DNA of 64,000 nt, from the NCBI RefSeq assembly GCF_008365375.1, contig NZ_QOKW01000013.1, positions 1-64,000 on the forward strand, in the 5' to 3' direction. Source of the stretch: Roseomonas genomospecies 6. Its GTDB lineage: Bacteria > Pseudomonadota > Alphaproteobacteria > Azospirillales > Azospirillaceae. Under the pieces are notes generated by a model, which was not told the DNA's origin, did not search any database, and saw only the letters and a list, made by a program, of their open reading frames with translations. The position numbers were made by a program, and so were the translations under genes. Of the stretch, positions 15,926 through 26,075 are shown piece by piece (position 1 is the stretch's first letter; each line of letters opens with the position of its first letter).

Positions 15926-17602
15926 ATGGTGACACTTCGGGATGCCCTGGCCGCCGCGGTCGGCCACCATCAGGCGGGCCGGCTGATCGAGGCCCGGCCG
16001 CTCTATCATAGCATCCTGCGCAGCCAGCCGGGCCACCCCGACGCGCTTCATCTGCTGGGCGTGCTGGAAAGCCAGTGCGGGCGCCCGCGGGCGGCCCTGC
16101 CGCTGCTGCGCCGCGCCGTCGCGCTGCTGCCCGGCGACGCGGATTTCCTCGGCAATCTGGCGCGGGCCCTGCGGGCGGCGGGGGAGAGCGGCGAGGCGGA
16201 GCGCGCCTTCGCCCGCACGGCGGCGCTCGACCCTGCGGACGTCCAGGCCGCCTTCGCGCTGGGCTGCCTGCGGCTGGAGCGCGGTGCGGCGGCGGGTGCG
16301 GCGGCGGCCTTCGCCCAGGCGCTGGCCCACCGGCCCGACTTCGCGGAGGCTCGCATCAACCGCGCCAACGCGCTGGCGGCCTTGGGCCGGGTGGAAGATG
16401 CGGCACGGCTGCGCCGGCAGGCGGTGGCGCTGGACCCCGCCCACCCCGACGCCCTCCACAACGCCGCGGTCAGCGCGCTCGCCGAGGCCGGGCTGGACCG
16501 CCCGGTGTCGCACGCCCGGCGGCTGGACCTGCGGCTGGTGGAGCGGGCGCTGCGCGCCCTGACCCACGCTCTGGCCGCCGACCCGCATCACGGGGCGGCA
16601 GCGGACGCGCTGGTCGGGGCGGCGCTGGCGCTCGTCCAGGCGGGGCAGGCGCCGGACTGGCTTCTGGACCGAGCCGCCCGCAGCGCCGTCGCGGTCCTGC
16701 GCCGGAGTCCGCGCGACACGCGGGCGGCGGCGGCGGTCGCCTACCGCTTCTACCGGCGCGGGCGGACCGATCTCGCCAGCCGCTTCATGCGGCGGTTCTC
16801 CCGGCGCTTCACGGCGGCGGAGACCGCGGCGGATTTCGAGCTTCGCCTGTGGTCGATGGTGCGGGCCGGGCGCCGGGCGCTGGACGGTGTGCCGGACGCC
16901 GACGCCCTGCCGGACGCCTTCCCCCCGCTGGACCTGCTCGCCGAGCCGCCCGAGGGGACGGGGCCGGTGCTGGCGGTGTCCTGCGACGACGGCTATTACC
17001 GGCGCTTCGCCACGGGGCTGCTCGATTCGGTGGAGGCGCGGGCGGGCGGCGGCGTGGCGGTTCATGTCCATGTCGTGAACCCCTCGCCGGAGACGCTGGC
17101 CGATCTCGCCCGGCGGGGGGAGCGGCTGCCGCTGGGCATCAGCCGGGAGGAGGTGGACTTCACGGGCTGGGACGATCACCGGCGTACCACCTATTACGCC
17201 TGCATCCGCTTCCTGCGCTGGCACCAGCTCATGACCCGCTGGGGGCGGCCCCTGCTGCATCTGGACGCCGACTGCGCTCTGGTCGACGATATCGGCGGGC
17301 TGACGGCCCTGCTGGCGGGGGCCGACGCCGGGCTGCTGCGCGACTCCCGCTGGCGCGGCCCGACGCGGGAGATCACCGTCTGCTTCGCGGCCTTCCAGCC
17401 GACCCCGAGGGGGCGGGCCTTCCTGGCGCTGACAGCGGCCTACATCGGGGCGTTCCTGCGCGAGGGACGCGGGTTCTGGATGCTGGATCAGGCGGCGCCC
17501 TTCGCCGTGCTCGACGCGCTGGAACGGCGGGGGGAAGGGCCGGCGGTGCGCTGGTTCGACGTTCTGGACTTCCCCTGGGTCCGCTTCGTCGGGGCCAAAT
17601 AA
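15926..17602 (+). CDS. TPR-repeat protein with C-terminal glycosyltransferase-like domain
   Basis: 558 residues. The N-terminus (LRDALAAAVGHHQAGRLIEA) is very like that of the GT41 protein at 17962-20124. At least five TPR units follow to about residue 220. The C-terminal part starts PVLAVSCDDGYYRRFATGLL and has LLHLDADCALVDDIGGL (a DxD-like motif) and MLDQAAPFAVLDAL, which resembles nucleotide-sugar transferases. I take it as a protein- or glycan-directed glycosyltransferase with the TPRs as the acceptor-binding arm. That assignment is by fold-like motifs only. Confidence 0.7.
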   Translation: MVTLRDALAAAVGHHQAGRLIEARPLYHSILRSQPGHPDALHLLGVLESQCGRPRAALPLLRRAVALLPGDADFLGNLARALRAAGESGEAERAFARTAALDPADVQAAFALGCLRLERGAAAGAAAAFAQALAHRPDFAEARINRANALAALGRVEDAARLRRQAVALDPAHPDALHNAAVSALAEAGLDRPVSHARRLDLRLVERALRALTHALAADPHHGAAADALVGAALALVQAGQAPDWLLDRAARSAVAVLRRSPRDTRAAAAVAYRFYRRGRTDLASRFMRRFSRRFTAAETAADFELRLWSMVRAGRRALDGVPDADALPDAFPPLDLLAEPPEGTGPVLAVSCDDGYYRRFATGLLDSVEARAGGGVAVHVHVVNPSPETLADLARRGERLPLGISREEVDFTGWDDHRRTTYYACIRFLRWHQLMTRWGRPLLHLDADCALVDDIGGLTALLAGADAGLLRDSRWRGPTREITVCFAAFQPTPRGRAFLALTAAYIGAFLREGRGFWMLDQAAPFAVLDALERRGEGPAVRWFDVLDFPWVRFVGAK

Positions 17603-17603
17603 C

Positions 17604-17849
17604 TCAGCAGGGACGCCGGGCGCAGTGCCCCTCGGGGCAGTCGCGGCAGCATTGGGCGCAGACCTCGTCCAGGTCCACGGCGATGCCGTGCCGCTTCAGA
17701 ACGCCCTGGGCGTAGGCCGTGTAGAGCCGGGCCAGCGCCCGCCGGTTGGCGGCCACCGCCTTGGGAGCCACCGCTTCGGGCACCAGCATCGCACCGATGG
17801 CCTGCTCCACATCCTCGATCGCCATGCGGACAGCCGACAGGTTCAGCAT
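17604..17849 (-). CDS. small cysteine-rich hypothetical protein
   Basis: 81 residues. The N-terminal two thirds are helical (AIEDVEQAIGAMLVPEAVAP). The C-terminus is Cys-rich: CAQCCRDCPEGHCARRPC, with six Cys in 18 residues, which suggests zinc or Fe-S binding. GGGGG lies a few bases before the ATG. It ends 1 bp from the convergent TPR-glycosyltransferase. Not recognised. Confidence 0.55.
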   Translation of the reverse strand: MLNLSAVRMAIEDVEQAIGAMLVPEAVAPKAVAANRRALARLYTAYAQGVLKRHGIAVDLDEVCAQCCRDCPEGHCARRPC

Positions 17850-17961
17850 TCGGACCCCCTGGGCGTCCTGCCCACGAACAATCTGATATATATGATGTGA
17901 CGAAAAATTAGTGTTCTAACAACCCCAAATTTTCCACCGGACGGCGTTCTATCCGGATTGT

Positions 17962-20124
17962 CTAGGTGTCGCGGGCCAGATCGCCCAAGGACTGTGCAAG
18001 CGCTCCGGCCAGCGCACGCCCGTCGCAGAGCGGCCCGGCGGCCATGCGCGGGCGCAAGCTGCGGCGCAGGGCCGCCAGACGGGCCGGGTCGGCGGCCCAG
18101 CCGGCGGCGAGATCGACATAATGGGCCACGTCGCGGGCGACGCAGCCCTCCACCCCCGCCACGCTCAGAAAAGCCAGCGAATGGCGGCTGGAGAAGGTTT
18201 CTCCCGGCAGGGTGATGACCGGAACGCCCATCCACAACGTCTCCAGCGTCGTCGTGCTGCCGGCGAAGGGGAAGGGGTCCAGCGCCACGTCCACGCGGGC
18301 GCACCAGCCCATGTGGGTGCGGCTGTCGGTCGCGCCGGCCAGGATCAGCCGTTCCGGCGCGATGCCCGCCGCGGCCAGCCTTTCGCGCCAGCGGGCGGCG
18401 GTTTCCGGGCAGGACAGGGCCTTTGTCTTCAGCAATAGGCGCGACTCGGGCAGGCGGGCGAGCAGGGCGGCCCAGCCGGACAGAACCTCGTCCGTCAGCT
18501 TGGTCAGGATGTTGAAGACGCCGAAGGTGACGGGCTGGCCGGTCAGGCAGGGCGGCGGACCGGGGTCCGGCGCGTCCGGCGGCGGGTCGTAGGCGATGAA
18601 GGCGCCGGGCATGCGCAGGATGCGCTCCGTGTAGAAACGCTCCGCTCCCTCCGGCACATGGTGGGCGTCCGCGACCAGCGCGTCCATGGCGGCGAGCCCG
18701 GTGGTCGCCATGTAGCCGGACCACGCCACCTGCACCGGCGCCGGCTTGCGCGCGAAGACGCCCAGCCGCCCGCGGGCGTTGTGCCCGGCGAGGTCGATCA
18801 GGGCGTCCAGCCGGTCGTTCCGGATCAGCGTTGCAAGTTCGGCGTCGGTCCGGTCGGCGACCGGCACCCAGCGCCCCGCCGCGGCGCGGAAGCGGTCGGT
18901 CAGGTCGTCCGCCTCCATCTGGTTGGCGTAGAGGGTCAGGTCGACGCCGAAGCCGGGCAGGGCCTCCACCGCCCGCACCGCGAACTGGCCCGCCGGATGG
19001 CGGCGGAAATCGCCGGACAGAATGCCGACACGAAGCGGGCGTCGCGGCTCCGCCGGCAGGGGAGCGAAGGCCGCCCAGCCGGCGCGCAGCGGCGTGCCAT
19101 GCACGGCGTCCCAGGCCCGATGCGCCTCCAGCACGCGGGCCAGAGTCACGCCGGGGCGGAACAGCTCCAGATAGGCGAGGTTGGAGCGCACCTCCGCCAG
19201 ATCGGGCCGCAGCGCCAGCGTGCGGCGGTAACCGGCCTCCGCCCCGTCCAGGTCACCCTGCGTCTGGCGCACCAGCGCGAGGTTCGCGTGGGCCTCCGCC
19301 AGATCGGGGCGCAGGGCGGCGGCCCCGGCGTAGGCGCGGGCGGCCTCGGCCAGACGGTTCTGCCGTTGCAGCACGTCGCCCCGGCGCAGCGCGGCCTCCG
19401 CGAAGTCCGGACGCACGGATTGGGCGCGGCGGGCGGCCCGTTCCGCGTCGGCGGGGGCGCTCAGGGCCAGCAGGGCGGCGGACAGGTTGGCCAGAGCGGT
19501 CGCGTGGTCGGGGCGCAGCGCCAGCGCGCCGTGCAGCGCCCGCCGTGCCTCCGCCGCCCGCCCGCGTTGCAACATCAGCGAGGCGCGGTTGGCGTGCGCC
19601 TCCACGAATCCCGGATCGTCGGCCAGCGCGGCGCGGTAGGCCTCGTCCGCCTCCGCAAGCCGTCCCAGCGCCGTCAGCGCGTTGCCCAGGTTGAAGCGCG
19701 CCCGCGCGTAGCCGGGGCGCAGCGTGGCGGCCTGCCGGTAGGCGTCCGCCGCCGCCTCCAGCCGGCCCAGCGCGTCCAGCGCGTTGCCGAGGTTGTAATG
19801 GGCCTGCGCGAAGGCCGGGCGCAGGCGGATCGCCTCCCGGTGCGCGGCGGCGGCGTCCTCCGCCCGGTTCAGGGCGCGAAGCGCGCTCCCCAGATTGTCG
19901 TGGTAGTCGGCTACGGTGCCGTCGGCGCGGATGGCGGCGCGGATGCGCGGTTCGGCCTCCGCCGGGTGGCCGGCCTGGAGATAGGCGACGCCCAGCAGGT
20001 GCAGCGCGTCGGCATGGTCGGGCCGCGTGTCCAGCACGGCCTGATAGCCGGCGGCGGCCTGCCCCAGCCGCCCGGCCTGATGGTGGGCCAGCGCCGCGGC
20101 CAGCACGTCCTCGATCGTCGCCAT
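17962..20124 (-). CDS. TPR protein with GT41 (OGT/SPINDLY-type) glycosyltransferase domain
   Basis: 720 residues. About ten TPR units fill the first 330 residues (repeated pattern A..LRPDLAEAHANLA). The GT41 catalytic part follows: LRVGILSGDFRRHPAGQF, then APVQVAWSGYMATTGLAAMD, then TFGVFNILTKLTDEVLSGWA, and DPFPFAGSTTTLETLWMGVP near the nucleotide-sugar site. These match bacterial O-GlcNAc-transferase-like enzymes that often modify flagellin or surface proteins. The 112 bp before its neighbour (17850-17961) is AT-rich. Active sugar and target are unknown. Confidence 0.88.
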   Translation of the reverse strand: MATIEDVLAAALAHHQAGRLGQAAAGYQAVLDTRPDHADALHLLGVAYLQAGHPAEAEPRIRAAIRADGTVADYHDNLGSALRALNRAEDAAAAHREAIRLRPAFAQAHYNLGNALDALGRLEAAADAYRQAATLRPGYARARFNLGNALTALGRLAEADEAYRAALADDPGFVEAHANRASLMLQRGRAAEARRALHGALALRPDHATALANLSAALLALSAPADAERAARRAQSVRPDFAEAALRRGDVLQRQNRLAEAARAYAGAAALRPDLAEAHANLALVRQTQGDLDGAEAGYRRTLALRPDLAEVRSNLAYLELFRPGVTLARVLEAHRAWDAVHGTPLRAGWAAFAPLPAEPRRPLRVGILSGDFRRHPAGQFAVRAVEALPGFGVDLTLYANQMEADDLTDRFRAAAGRWVPVADRTDAELATLIRNDRLDALIDLAGHNARGRLGVFARKPAPVQVAWSGYMATTGLAAMDALVADAHHVPEGAERFYTERILRMPGAFIAYDPPPDAPDPGPPPCLTGQPVTFGVFNILTKLTDEVLSGWAALLARLPESRLLLKTKALSCPETAARWRERLAAAGIAPERLILAGATDSRTHMGWCARVDVALDPFPFAGSTTTLETLWMGVPVITLPGETFSSRHSLAFLSVAGVEGCVARDVAHYVDLAAGWAADPARLAALRRSLRPRMAAGPLCDGRALAGALAQSLGDLARDT

Positions 20125-20181
20125 GCCCGACTGTCTAGAGCATTCCGCCGCATGGTTGAAGAGGACGGTTGAGGGCGTGCC

Positions 20182-20730
20182 TCAGCCCATCATGCGCCAG
20201 CTTCCGTCCGACTGGCGGCAGGCGGTGCCGTAGCCCTGCTGAAGCTGCCCGCCGACCGCGATGGTCGTCTGGAACTCCCGGCACAGTTCGCCATAGGGGC
20301 CGGTGCCGTCGCGGGTGGGGGTGTAGCTGCCCCAGTTGCCGGTCTGCGGGTTGTTCCACTGCACGGTGGCGCCGGTCGGGGCCATGTAGGCCTGCCCCGC
20401 CGCCTGCTGCGCGTAGACCATGTCGGCGCGGTCCATCGACTGGCCGGCGGCGTTGCCCAGCGCGGCGCCCAGAAGCGTGCCGACGCCGACCGCCACCAGT
20501 TTGCCCGTTCCGCCGCCGAAGCGCGACCCGGCGAGGCCGCCGACCACGCCGCCCAGCAGCGTGCCCGCCGCCGTCTTGTTCCCATAGCCGGGTGCAGAGC
20601 CGTAATTGGCCCCGTAACCGGTTCCGTAGCCGCCCCCATACCCGTAACCGGGGCCATAGCCATAGGGGCTTGCGCAACCGGCCAGCAGGCCCACGGACAA
20701 CACAACCGCAACGATCCCCTTGGCCTTCAT
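20182..20730 (-). CDS. 17-kDa-antigen-like glycine-zipper lipoprotein (copy 2)
   Basis: 182 residues with a lipobox LLAGC, so the mature Cys is residue 19. A Gly/Tyr-rich stretch (GYGPGYGYGGGYGTGYGANY) not present in copy 1 comes next. The glycine zipper (GGVVGGLAGSRFGGG, GVGTLLGAALG) and the C-terminal domain with LCREFQTTI and ACRQSDGSWRMMG are shared. The ATG at 20730 follows GGGGA. It is the paralog of 11081-11554. The Gly-Tyr insert may extend it toward the peptidoglycan or surface; that is inference. Confidence 0.85.
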   Translation of the reverse strand: MKAKGIVAVVLSVGLLAGCASPYGYGPGYGYGGGYGTGYGANYGSAPGYGNKTAAGTLLGGVVGGLAGSRFGGGTGKLVAVGVGTLLGAALGNAAGQSMDRADMVYAQQAAGQAYMAPTGATVQWNNPQTGNWGSYTPTRDGTGPYGELCREFQTTIAVGGQLQQGYGTACRQSDGSWRMMG

Positions 20731-20878
20731 GTCAATCCCCACGGAACGGAGTCTGCCGTGATGAACATGGCTGCCCCGCAAACTATTCCGTCCGCGTGGC
20801 GGGCCGGGGCCTTTACCCCTATGATGAAACCAAATGGCCGCGGACAAGCGGCCGGCAAGAACCCATCGGGAGGAAAGC

Positions 20879-22495
20879 ATGCTGCCGGAAGCGGACAGCT
20901 ACGAGGGCCTGCGCGACCGTTTCGCGTGGTCGGTGCCGGAGCGTTACAACATCGGCGTGGACGTCTGCGACAAGTGGGCGGAGCGCGATCCGGACCGCAC
21001 CGCCCTGATCCACAAGCGCCGCGACGGCGCGGTGGAGACCTACAGCTTCGCCGACATCCGCCGCCTGTCGAACCGCCTCGCCAACGCGCTGGCCGCCCAT
21101 GGGGTGGCGCGCGGCGACCGGGTGGGCATCCTGCTGCCCCAGGCGCCGGAAACCGCGGTCAGCCACGTCGCCGTCTACAAGATGGGCGGCGTCGCCGTGC
21201 CCCTCTTCTCCCTGTTCGGGGTGGAGGCTCTGGAATACCGGCTGGGCAACTGCGGGGCGCGGGCGGTGGTGACCGACGCCGTGGGCGCCGCCAAGATCTC
21301 CCAAATCCGCGACCGCCTGCCCGAGCTGAAACTCGTCCTGCGCATCGACGAGGCCGGGGAGGGCGAGTTGGACTGGCACGCGCTGGTCGATGCGGCGTCC
21401 GAGGATTTCACGCCCGTGGACACGGCGGCGGACGACCCGGCGGTCATCATCTACACCTCCGGCACCACCGGCCAGCCGAAGGGCGCGCTGCACGCGCACC
21501 GGGTGCTGCTCGGCCATCTGCCGGGCGTGGAGATTTCGCACGATCTGTTCCCGCAGCCGGGCGACCGCATCTGGACTCCGGCGGACTGGGCGTGGATCGG
21601 CGGCCTGCTCGACGTGCTGATGCCCGCCTGGCACCATGGCGTGACCGTGGTTTCCCACCGTTTCGAGAAGTTCGACGCGGAGGAAGCCTTCCGCCTGATC
21701 GCCGAATTCCAGGTGCGCAACGCCTTCCTGCCGCCGACCGCGCTGAAGATGATGCGCGCGGTGAAGGACCCGCAGACACGCTGGGCCTACAAGATGCGCT
21801 CCGTCGCCAGCGGCGGCGAGACGCTGGGGGCCGAGCTTCTCGACTGGGGCCGCCAGACCTTCGGGCTGACCATCAACGAGTTCTACGGCCAGACCGAGTG
21901 CAACATGATCGTGTCCTCCTGCGCCCGGGTCATGCCGCCCAAGCCCGGCGTCATGGGCCGCCCGGTGCCCGGCCACGACGTGGCGGTGATCGACGGGCAG
22001 GGCAACCGTCTTCCTCCCGGTGAGATCGGCCTGATCGCCGTGCACCGCCCGGACCCGGTGATGTTCCTGCAATACTGGAACAACCCGGAGGCCACGGCGG
22101 CGAAGTTCATCGGGGATTGGCTGGTCACCGGCGACCAGGGCGAATTGGACGCGGACGGCTACATCCGCTTCGTCGGGCGGGACGACGACGTCATCACGTC
22201 CGCGGGCTACCGCATCGGCCCCGGCGAGATCGAGGATTGCCTGATCGGCCATCCCGCCGTCCGCATGGCCGCCGTGGTCGGCGTGCCGGACCCCCTGCGC
22301 ACGGAGATCGTGAAGGCCTTCATCGTCCTCCAGGACGGCGTGCGCCCCAGCGACGAACTGGCCGCGGACATCCAGGCCCATGTGAAGACCCGCCTCGCCG
22401 CCCACGAATACCCGCGCGCGGTGGAGTTCGTGGACAGTCTGCCGATGACGACGACCGGAAAGATCATCCGGCGGGAGTTGCGGGGGCGGGGGTAG
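20879..22495 (+). CDS. AMP-forming acyl-CoA synthetase
   Basis: 538 residues from the ATG preceded by GGAGGAAAGC. Adenylate-forming motifs are visible: VIIYTSGTTGQPKGALHAHR (P-loop-like A3), NEFYGQTECNMIV (A5), LVTGDQGELDADGYIRFVGR (A7/A8 hinge) and a C-terminal TTTGKIIRREL with the catalytic lysine (A10). It activates a carboxylic acid to acyl-AMP and then acyl-CoA. The layout is like medium-chain or propionyl/acetyl-type enzymes, and the exact chain length cannot be read. It is followed by a family A repeat and the TSUP gene. Confidence 0.9.
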   Translation: MLPEADSYEGLRDRFAWSVPERYNIGVDVCDKWAERDPDRTALIHKRRDGAVETYSFADIRRLSNRLANALAAHGVARGDRVGILLPQAPETAVSHVAVYKMGGVAVPLFSLFGVEALEYRLGNCGARAVVTDAVGAAKISQIRDRLPELKLVLRIDEAGEGELDWHALVDAASEDFTPVDTAADDPAVIIYTSGTTGQPKGALHAHRVLLGHLPGVEISHDLFPQPGDRIWTPADWAWIGGLLDVLMPAWHHGVTVVSHRFEKFDAEEAFRLIAEFQVRNAFLPPTALKMMRAVKDPQTRWAYKMRSVASGGETLGAELLDWGRQTFGLTINEFYGQTECNMIVSSCARVMPPKPGVMGRPVPGHDVAVIDGQGNRLPPGEIGLIAVHRPDPVMFLQYWNNPEATAAKFIGDWLVTGDQGELDADGYIRFVGRDDDVITSAGYRIGPGEIEDCLIGHPAVRMAAVVGVPDPLRTEIVKAFIVLQDGVRPSDELAADIQAHVKTRLAAHEYPRAVEFVDSLPMTTTGKIIRRELRGRG

Positions 22496-22506
22496 GTTTC
22501 CCAAAC

Positions 22507-22645
22507 CCCTCTCCCGCCCCGGGAGAGGGAGGGGCCCGCCGCCCTGCGGCGGGAGGGTGAGGGTATGGCCAAGAATGCAGCATTGATCCTCGTGCGACCC
22601 TCACCCGGCGCCTTCGGCGCCACCCTCTCCCGGGGCGGGAGAGGG
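22507..22645. repeat. GC-rich palindromic intergenic repeat, family A (copy 2)
   Basis: Same plan as 14635-14774: CTCTCCCGCCCCGGGAGAG ends, inner GGGTGAGGG / CCCTCACCC, and shared core bases (GACCCTCACCC). It lies between the acyl-CoA synthetase stop and the TSUP start and could end transcription. Confidence 0.8.
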
Positions 22646-22680
22646 AAGCAAAACAACAAGAAACGAAAACGATCCGAACG

Positions 22681-23424
22681 ATGGTGACGACATCCCTTCT
22701 TCTGCTCGCCGCGGCCTTCCTGGCCGGGGCGATGAACGCGGTTGCCGGTGGCGGCAGCTTCCTTACCCTTCCCGCGCTCATCTACGCCGGGGTTCCTCCC
22801 GTGGCCGCAAACGCCACGGGCACGGTGGCGCTGCTGCCGGGCTACGCCAGCGGCGTCTACGGCTACCGCAACGACCTGGAGCCGGTGGGCGGGGTCGGGC
22901 TGGTCACGCTGTCGGTGATCAGCCTGACCGGCGGGCTGATCGGGGCGGCGTTGCTGCTGGTCACGCCGGACACGGTGTTCCGCAGCATCGTGCCCTGGCT
23001 GCTGCTGGTCGCGACGGCGCTGTTCGCCTTCGGCGGCATGCTCGCCGCGCGGCTGCGGGCGGTGGGGCTGCACGGGACGGGGGCGATGCTCGCCACGCTG
23101 TTCGCGGTGTCGGTCTATGGCGGCTACTTCAACGGCGGCCTCGGCATCCTTCTGCTCGCGCAGTTGAGCCTGTTCGGGATGACCAACCTGAACGCCATGA
23201 ACGCGCTGAAGAACCTGTTCTCCGCGGTTCTGACGGCCATTGCCGTGGCCGCCTACGCGGTCGGCGGGGCGGTGGAGTGGTCCCACGCCGCGCTGATGAC
23301 GGTGGCCGCGGTGGCCGGCGGCTATGCCGGGGCGCGGGTGGGGCGGAAGATTCCCTCGCGCATCCTGCGGGCGGGGATCATCGCCGTGGGCCTGGCGATG
23401 AGCGTTCTGTTTTTCCTGAAATGA
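22681..23424 (+). CDS. TSUP family (TauE/SafE) membrane permease
   Basis: 247 residues with about seven or eight hydrophobic segments. The N-terminus LLAAAFLAGAMNAVAGGGSF and the second-half echo YFNGGLGILLLAQLSLFGMT are the repeated TSUP signature. Members export sulfite, sulfoacetate or related anions, or import them. Substrate unknown. It begins 35 bp after the palindromic repeat. Confidence 0.88.
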   Translation: MVTTSLLLLAAAFLAGAMNAVAGGGSFLTLPALIYAGVPPVAANATGTVALLPGYASGVYGYRNDLEPVGGVGLVTLSVISLTGGLIGAALLLVTPDTVFRSIVPWLLLVATALFAFGGMLAARLRAVGLHGTGAMLATLFAVSVYGGYFNGGLGILLLAQLSLFGMTNLNAMNALKNLFSAVLTAIAVAAYAVGGAVEWSHAALMTVAAVAGGYAGARVGRKIPSRILRAGIIAVGLAMSVLFFLK

Positions 23425-23499
23425 AAGCCGTTCGGTTCCGGCGGCGCCTGCGCTAAGGTGGCGGCCCTTCCCCAAGGCCGCCACGACGCAAGACCCCGC

Positions 23500-24204
<705 letters not shown>

Positions 24205-24210
24205 CGGAAT

Positions 24211-24489
24211 CTACCGCGCCAGCAGGTCGTGATGCTCGCGGTGGCGGTGAATCCAGTTCGCGGCGTAGCCGCAGATCGGGACGATGGTCAGCCCCTCGGC
24301 GCGGGCGATGGCCATCACCCCTTCCATCAGCCGCCCGGCGGCCCCGGTGCCGCGCAGGGACGGCGGGGCCTCCACATAGGGGATGTGCAGGACGTTGCCG
24401 CGGCGGCGGTAGGTCGCGTAAACGGTCTGCCCGTTCACGTCCAGTTCGAACCGGCTCTCGGCCGGGTTGTCGGTCACGGTGTGGCTCAT
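24211..24489 (-). CDS. GNAT family N-acetyltransferase (YjdJ-like)
   Basis: 92 residues of the short GNAT type: RRRGNVLHIPYVEAPPSLRG, then GTGAAGRLMEGVMAIARAEG (acetyl-CoA loop), then PICGYAANWIHRH. The longer frame begins at 24537, where its ATG overlaps the stop of the upstream channel gene (ATGA). Translational coupling at that ATG is possible, but family likeness starts near residue 17 of that frame. The acceptor is not known. Confidence 0.75.
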   Translation of the reverse strand: MSHTVTDNPAESRFELDVNGQTVYATYRRRGNVLHIPYVEAPPSLRGTGAAGRLMEGVMAIARAEGLTIVPICGYAANWIHRHREHHDLLAR

Positions 24490-24533
24490 ACCCGTTCCAA
24501 CAGCCGAATCCTCCGGTTGTTCACGGCGCACGG

Positions 24534-25166
24534 TCATGATCCCGGCGCGCGCGGCGCGCTCCAGCCGCGCAGCACGCTGATCACCCGCAGCAGAAAGGCC
24601 GCCGCCGCCCCGGCGATGGCGATGGGCGCCTTCGGCAGGTCCAGCATGGCCCCGGCGATGACGACCAACGCGCCCAGCAGGGCGGCCACCGCGTAGATCT
24701 CCTCGCGCAGCACGCGCGGCACCTCGGCCACCAGCACGTCGCGGATCACTCCACCGCCGCAGGCGGTCAGCACGCCCAGAAGCACGGCGGGCACCGGACC
24801 CAGCCCGTAGGCCAGCGCCTTGCCGCAGCCGGCCACCGCGAAGATGCCCAGCCCCGCCGCGTCCAGAACCATCACCGGCTTGACCAGCCGGTTGATGAAG
24901 GGGTGGAAGAAGAAGGCGAACAGGCCCGAGGCCAGCGCCGCGATCAGATAGCGCTCGTCCTGCATGGTGGCCGGTGGGATCGCTCCGATCAGCAGGTCGC
25001 GCAGCACGCCGCCCGCCAGCGCCGTGACCAGCGCCAGCACCAGCACGCCGAAGATGTCCAGACGGTGCCGCACGGCCAGCGTCCCTCCCGTCAGCCCGAA
25101 GATGAAGATCCCGGTCAGGTCCATGGCGAGCAGGAGGGGCGATACGTCGGTCGTAATGGCGGTCAT
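24534..25166 (-). CDS. TRIC/YicG (UPF0126) family membrane channel
   Basis: 210 residues with two inverted repeats of about three helices each. Repeat landmarks are LALVTALAGGVLRDLLIGAI and LTACGGGVIRDVLVAEVP, the paired glycine-rich GGxxRD motifs of bacterial TRIC cation channels. Likely an inner-membrane potassium/monovalent cation channel. First gene of a two-gene operon with the acetyltransferase, and divergent from pirin across 169 bp that include an ATTTGCGCAAA-like palindrome. Confidence 0.85.
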   Translation of the reverse strand: MTAITTDVSPLLLAMDLTGIFIFGLTGGTLAVRHRLDIFGVLVLALVTALAGGVLRDLLIGAIPPATMQDERYLIAALASGLFAFFFHPFINRLVKPVMVLDAAGLGIFAVAGCGKALAYGLGPVPAVLLGVLTACGGGVIRDVLVAEVPRVLREEIYAVAALLGALVVIAGAMLDLPKAPIAIAGAAAAFLLRVISVLRGWSAPRAPGS

Positions 25167-25335
25167 GATGGCGGTCGGCGAAGCTGGTTGACGGAAACCG
25201 TCATCATAGCCGTTTGTTGCGCGTCAGGGAACAGATAAGCCGCAACGCCAGCAATTGTTGTTTGCGCAAATCGGGGTCACATTCCTCACCAGACGAGGGG
25301 CCGGACGGTCCCGCACCGGAACAGGAGGAAGAGCG

Positions 25336-26034
25336 ATGATCACGATCCGTCACCGCGACGAACGGGGCGCCGTCAACATGGGCTGGCTGAACAGCAGGCA
25401 CAGCTTCTCGTTCGGGCATTACCACGACCCGGCCCACATGGGCTTCCGTGCGCTGCGCGTCATCAACGACGACCGCGTGATCCCCGGCGCCGGCTTCCCC
25501 ACCCACGGGCACGCCGACATGGAAATCGTGTCCTATGTGCTGGACGGCGCGCTGGAGCACAAGGACACGCTGGGCACCAGCTCCGTCATCCGCCCCGGCG
25601 ACGTGCAGCGGATGAGCGCCGGGTCGGGCATCCGGCACAGCGAGTACAACGCCTCCAAGGCGGACCCGGTGCACTTCCTCCAGATCTGGATTCTCCCGAA
25701 CGAGGAGGGGATGGTCCCCGGCTATGAGCAGAAGGCCTTCGACCGGGAGGAGAAGCAGGGGCGCCTGCGTCTCGTCGGTTCCCGGGACGGGCGCGACGGC
25801 AGCGTGACCATCCACCAGGACGTGGACCTCTACGCCACGCTCCTGGACGAGGGCGACAGCGTGACCCACAGGCTGCGTCCGGGGCGCCACGCCTGGGTGC
25901 AGGTCGCCCGTGGTCAGGTCCGGCTGAACGGCACGGTCCTGAAGGAAGGCGACGGCGCCGCGGTCAGCGGCGTGGACGCGCTGACGCTCGATGGCGTGGT
26001 CGGCGCCGAGGTGCTGCTGTTCGATCTGGCCTGA
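25336..26034 (+). CDS. pirin family protein (YhhW-like quercetinase fold)
   Basis: 232 residues from the ATG after GGAGGAAGAG. A bicupin: [10 protein letters not shown], then [20 protein letters not shown] with the metal-binding His/Glu set, and [12 protein letters not shown]. Pirins bind iron and some cleave quercetin with dioxygen. The physiological substrate here is unknown. Its stop is followed at once by a 33-bp hairpin shared with the convergent gene. Confidence 0.88.
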   Translation: MITIRHRDERGAVNMGWLNSRHSFSFGHYHDPAHMGFRALRVINDDRVIPGAGFPTHGHADMEIVSYVLDGALEHKDTLGTSSVIRPGDVQRMSAGSGIRHSEYNASKADPVHFLQIWILPNEEGMVPGYEQKAFDREEKQGRLRLVGSRDGRDGSVTIHQDVDLYATLLDEGDSVTHRLRPGRHAWVQVARGQVRLNGTVLKEGDGAAVSGVDALTLDGVVGAEVLLFDLA

Positions 26035-26042
26035 CGTTGCGG

Positions 26043-26075
26043 AAGGCCCTTGCCCCGTCGCGGGGCGGGGGCCTT
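26043..26075. terminator. hairpin between convergent genes
   Basis: AAGGCCC pairs with GGGCCTT (26043-26049, 26069-26075), and the stem continues inward through TTGCCCC/GGGGCGG. It overlaps the stop codon of the gene on the minus strand. Confidence 0.55.

Noticed and set aside
15926..17602. Assignment as a GT41 enzyme like its neighbour
   Set aside because: It shares the TPR start, but the C-terminal part lacks the GT41 stretches (LSGDFRRHP, DPFPFAGSTTT); only a DxD-type motif is seen.
20834..20878. Upstream start of the acyl-CoA synthetase
   Set aside because: No ribosome site, whereas GGAGGAAAGC lies directly before the ATG at 20879.
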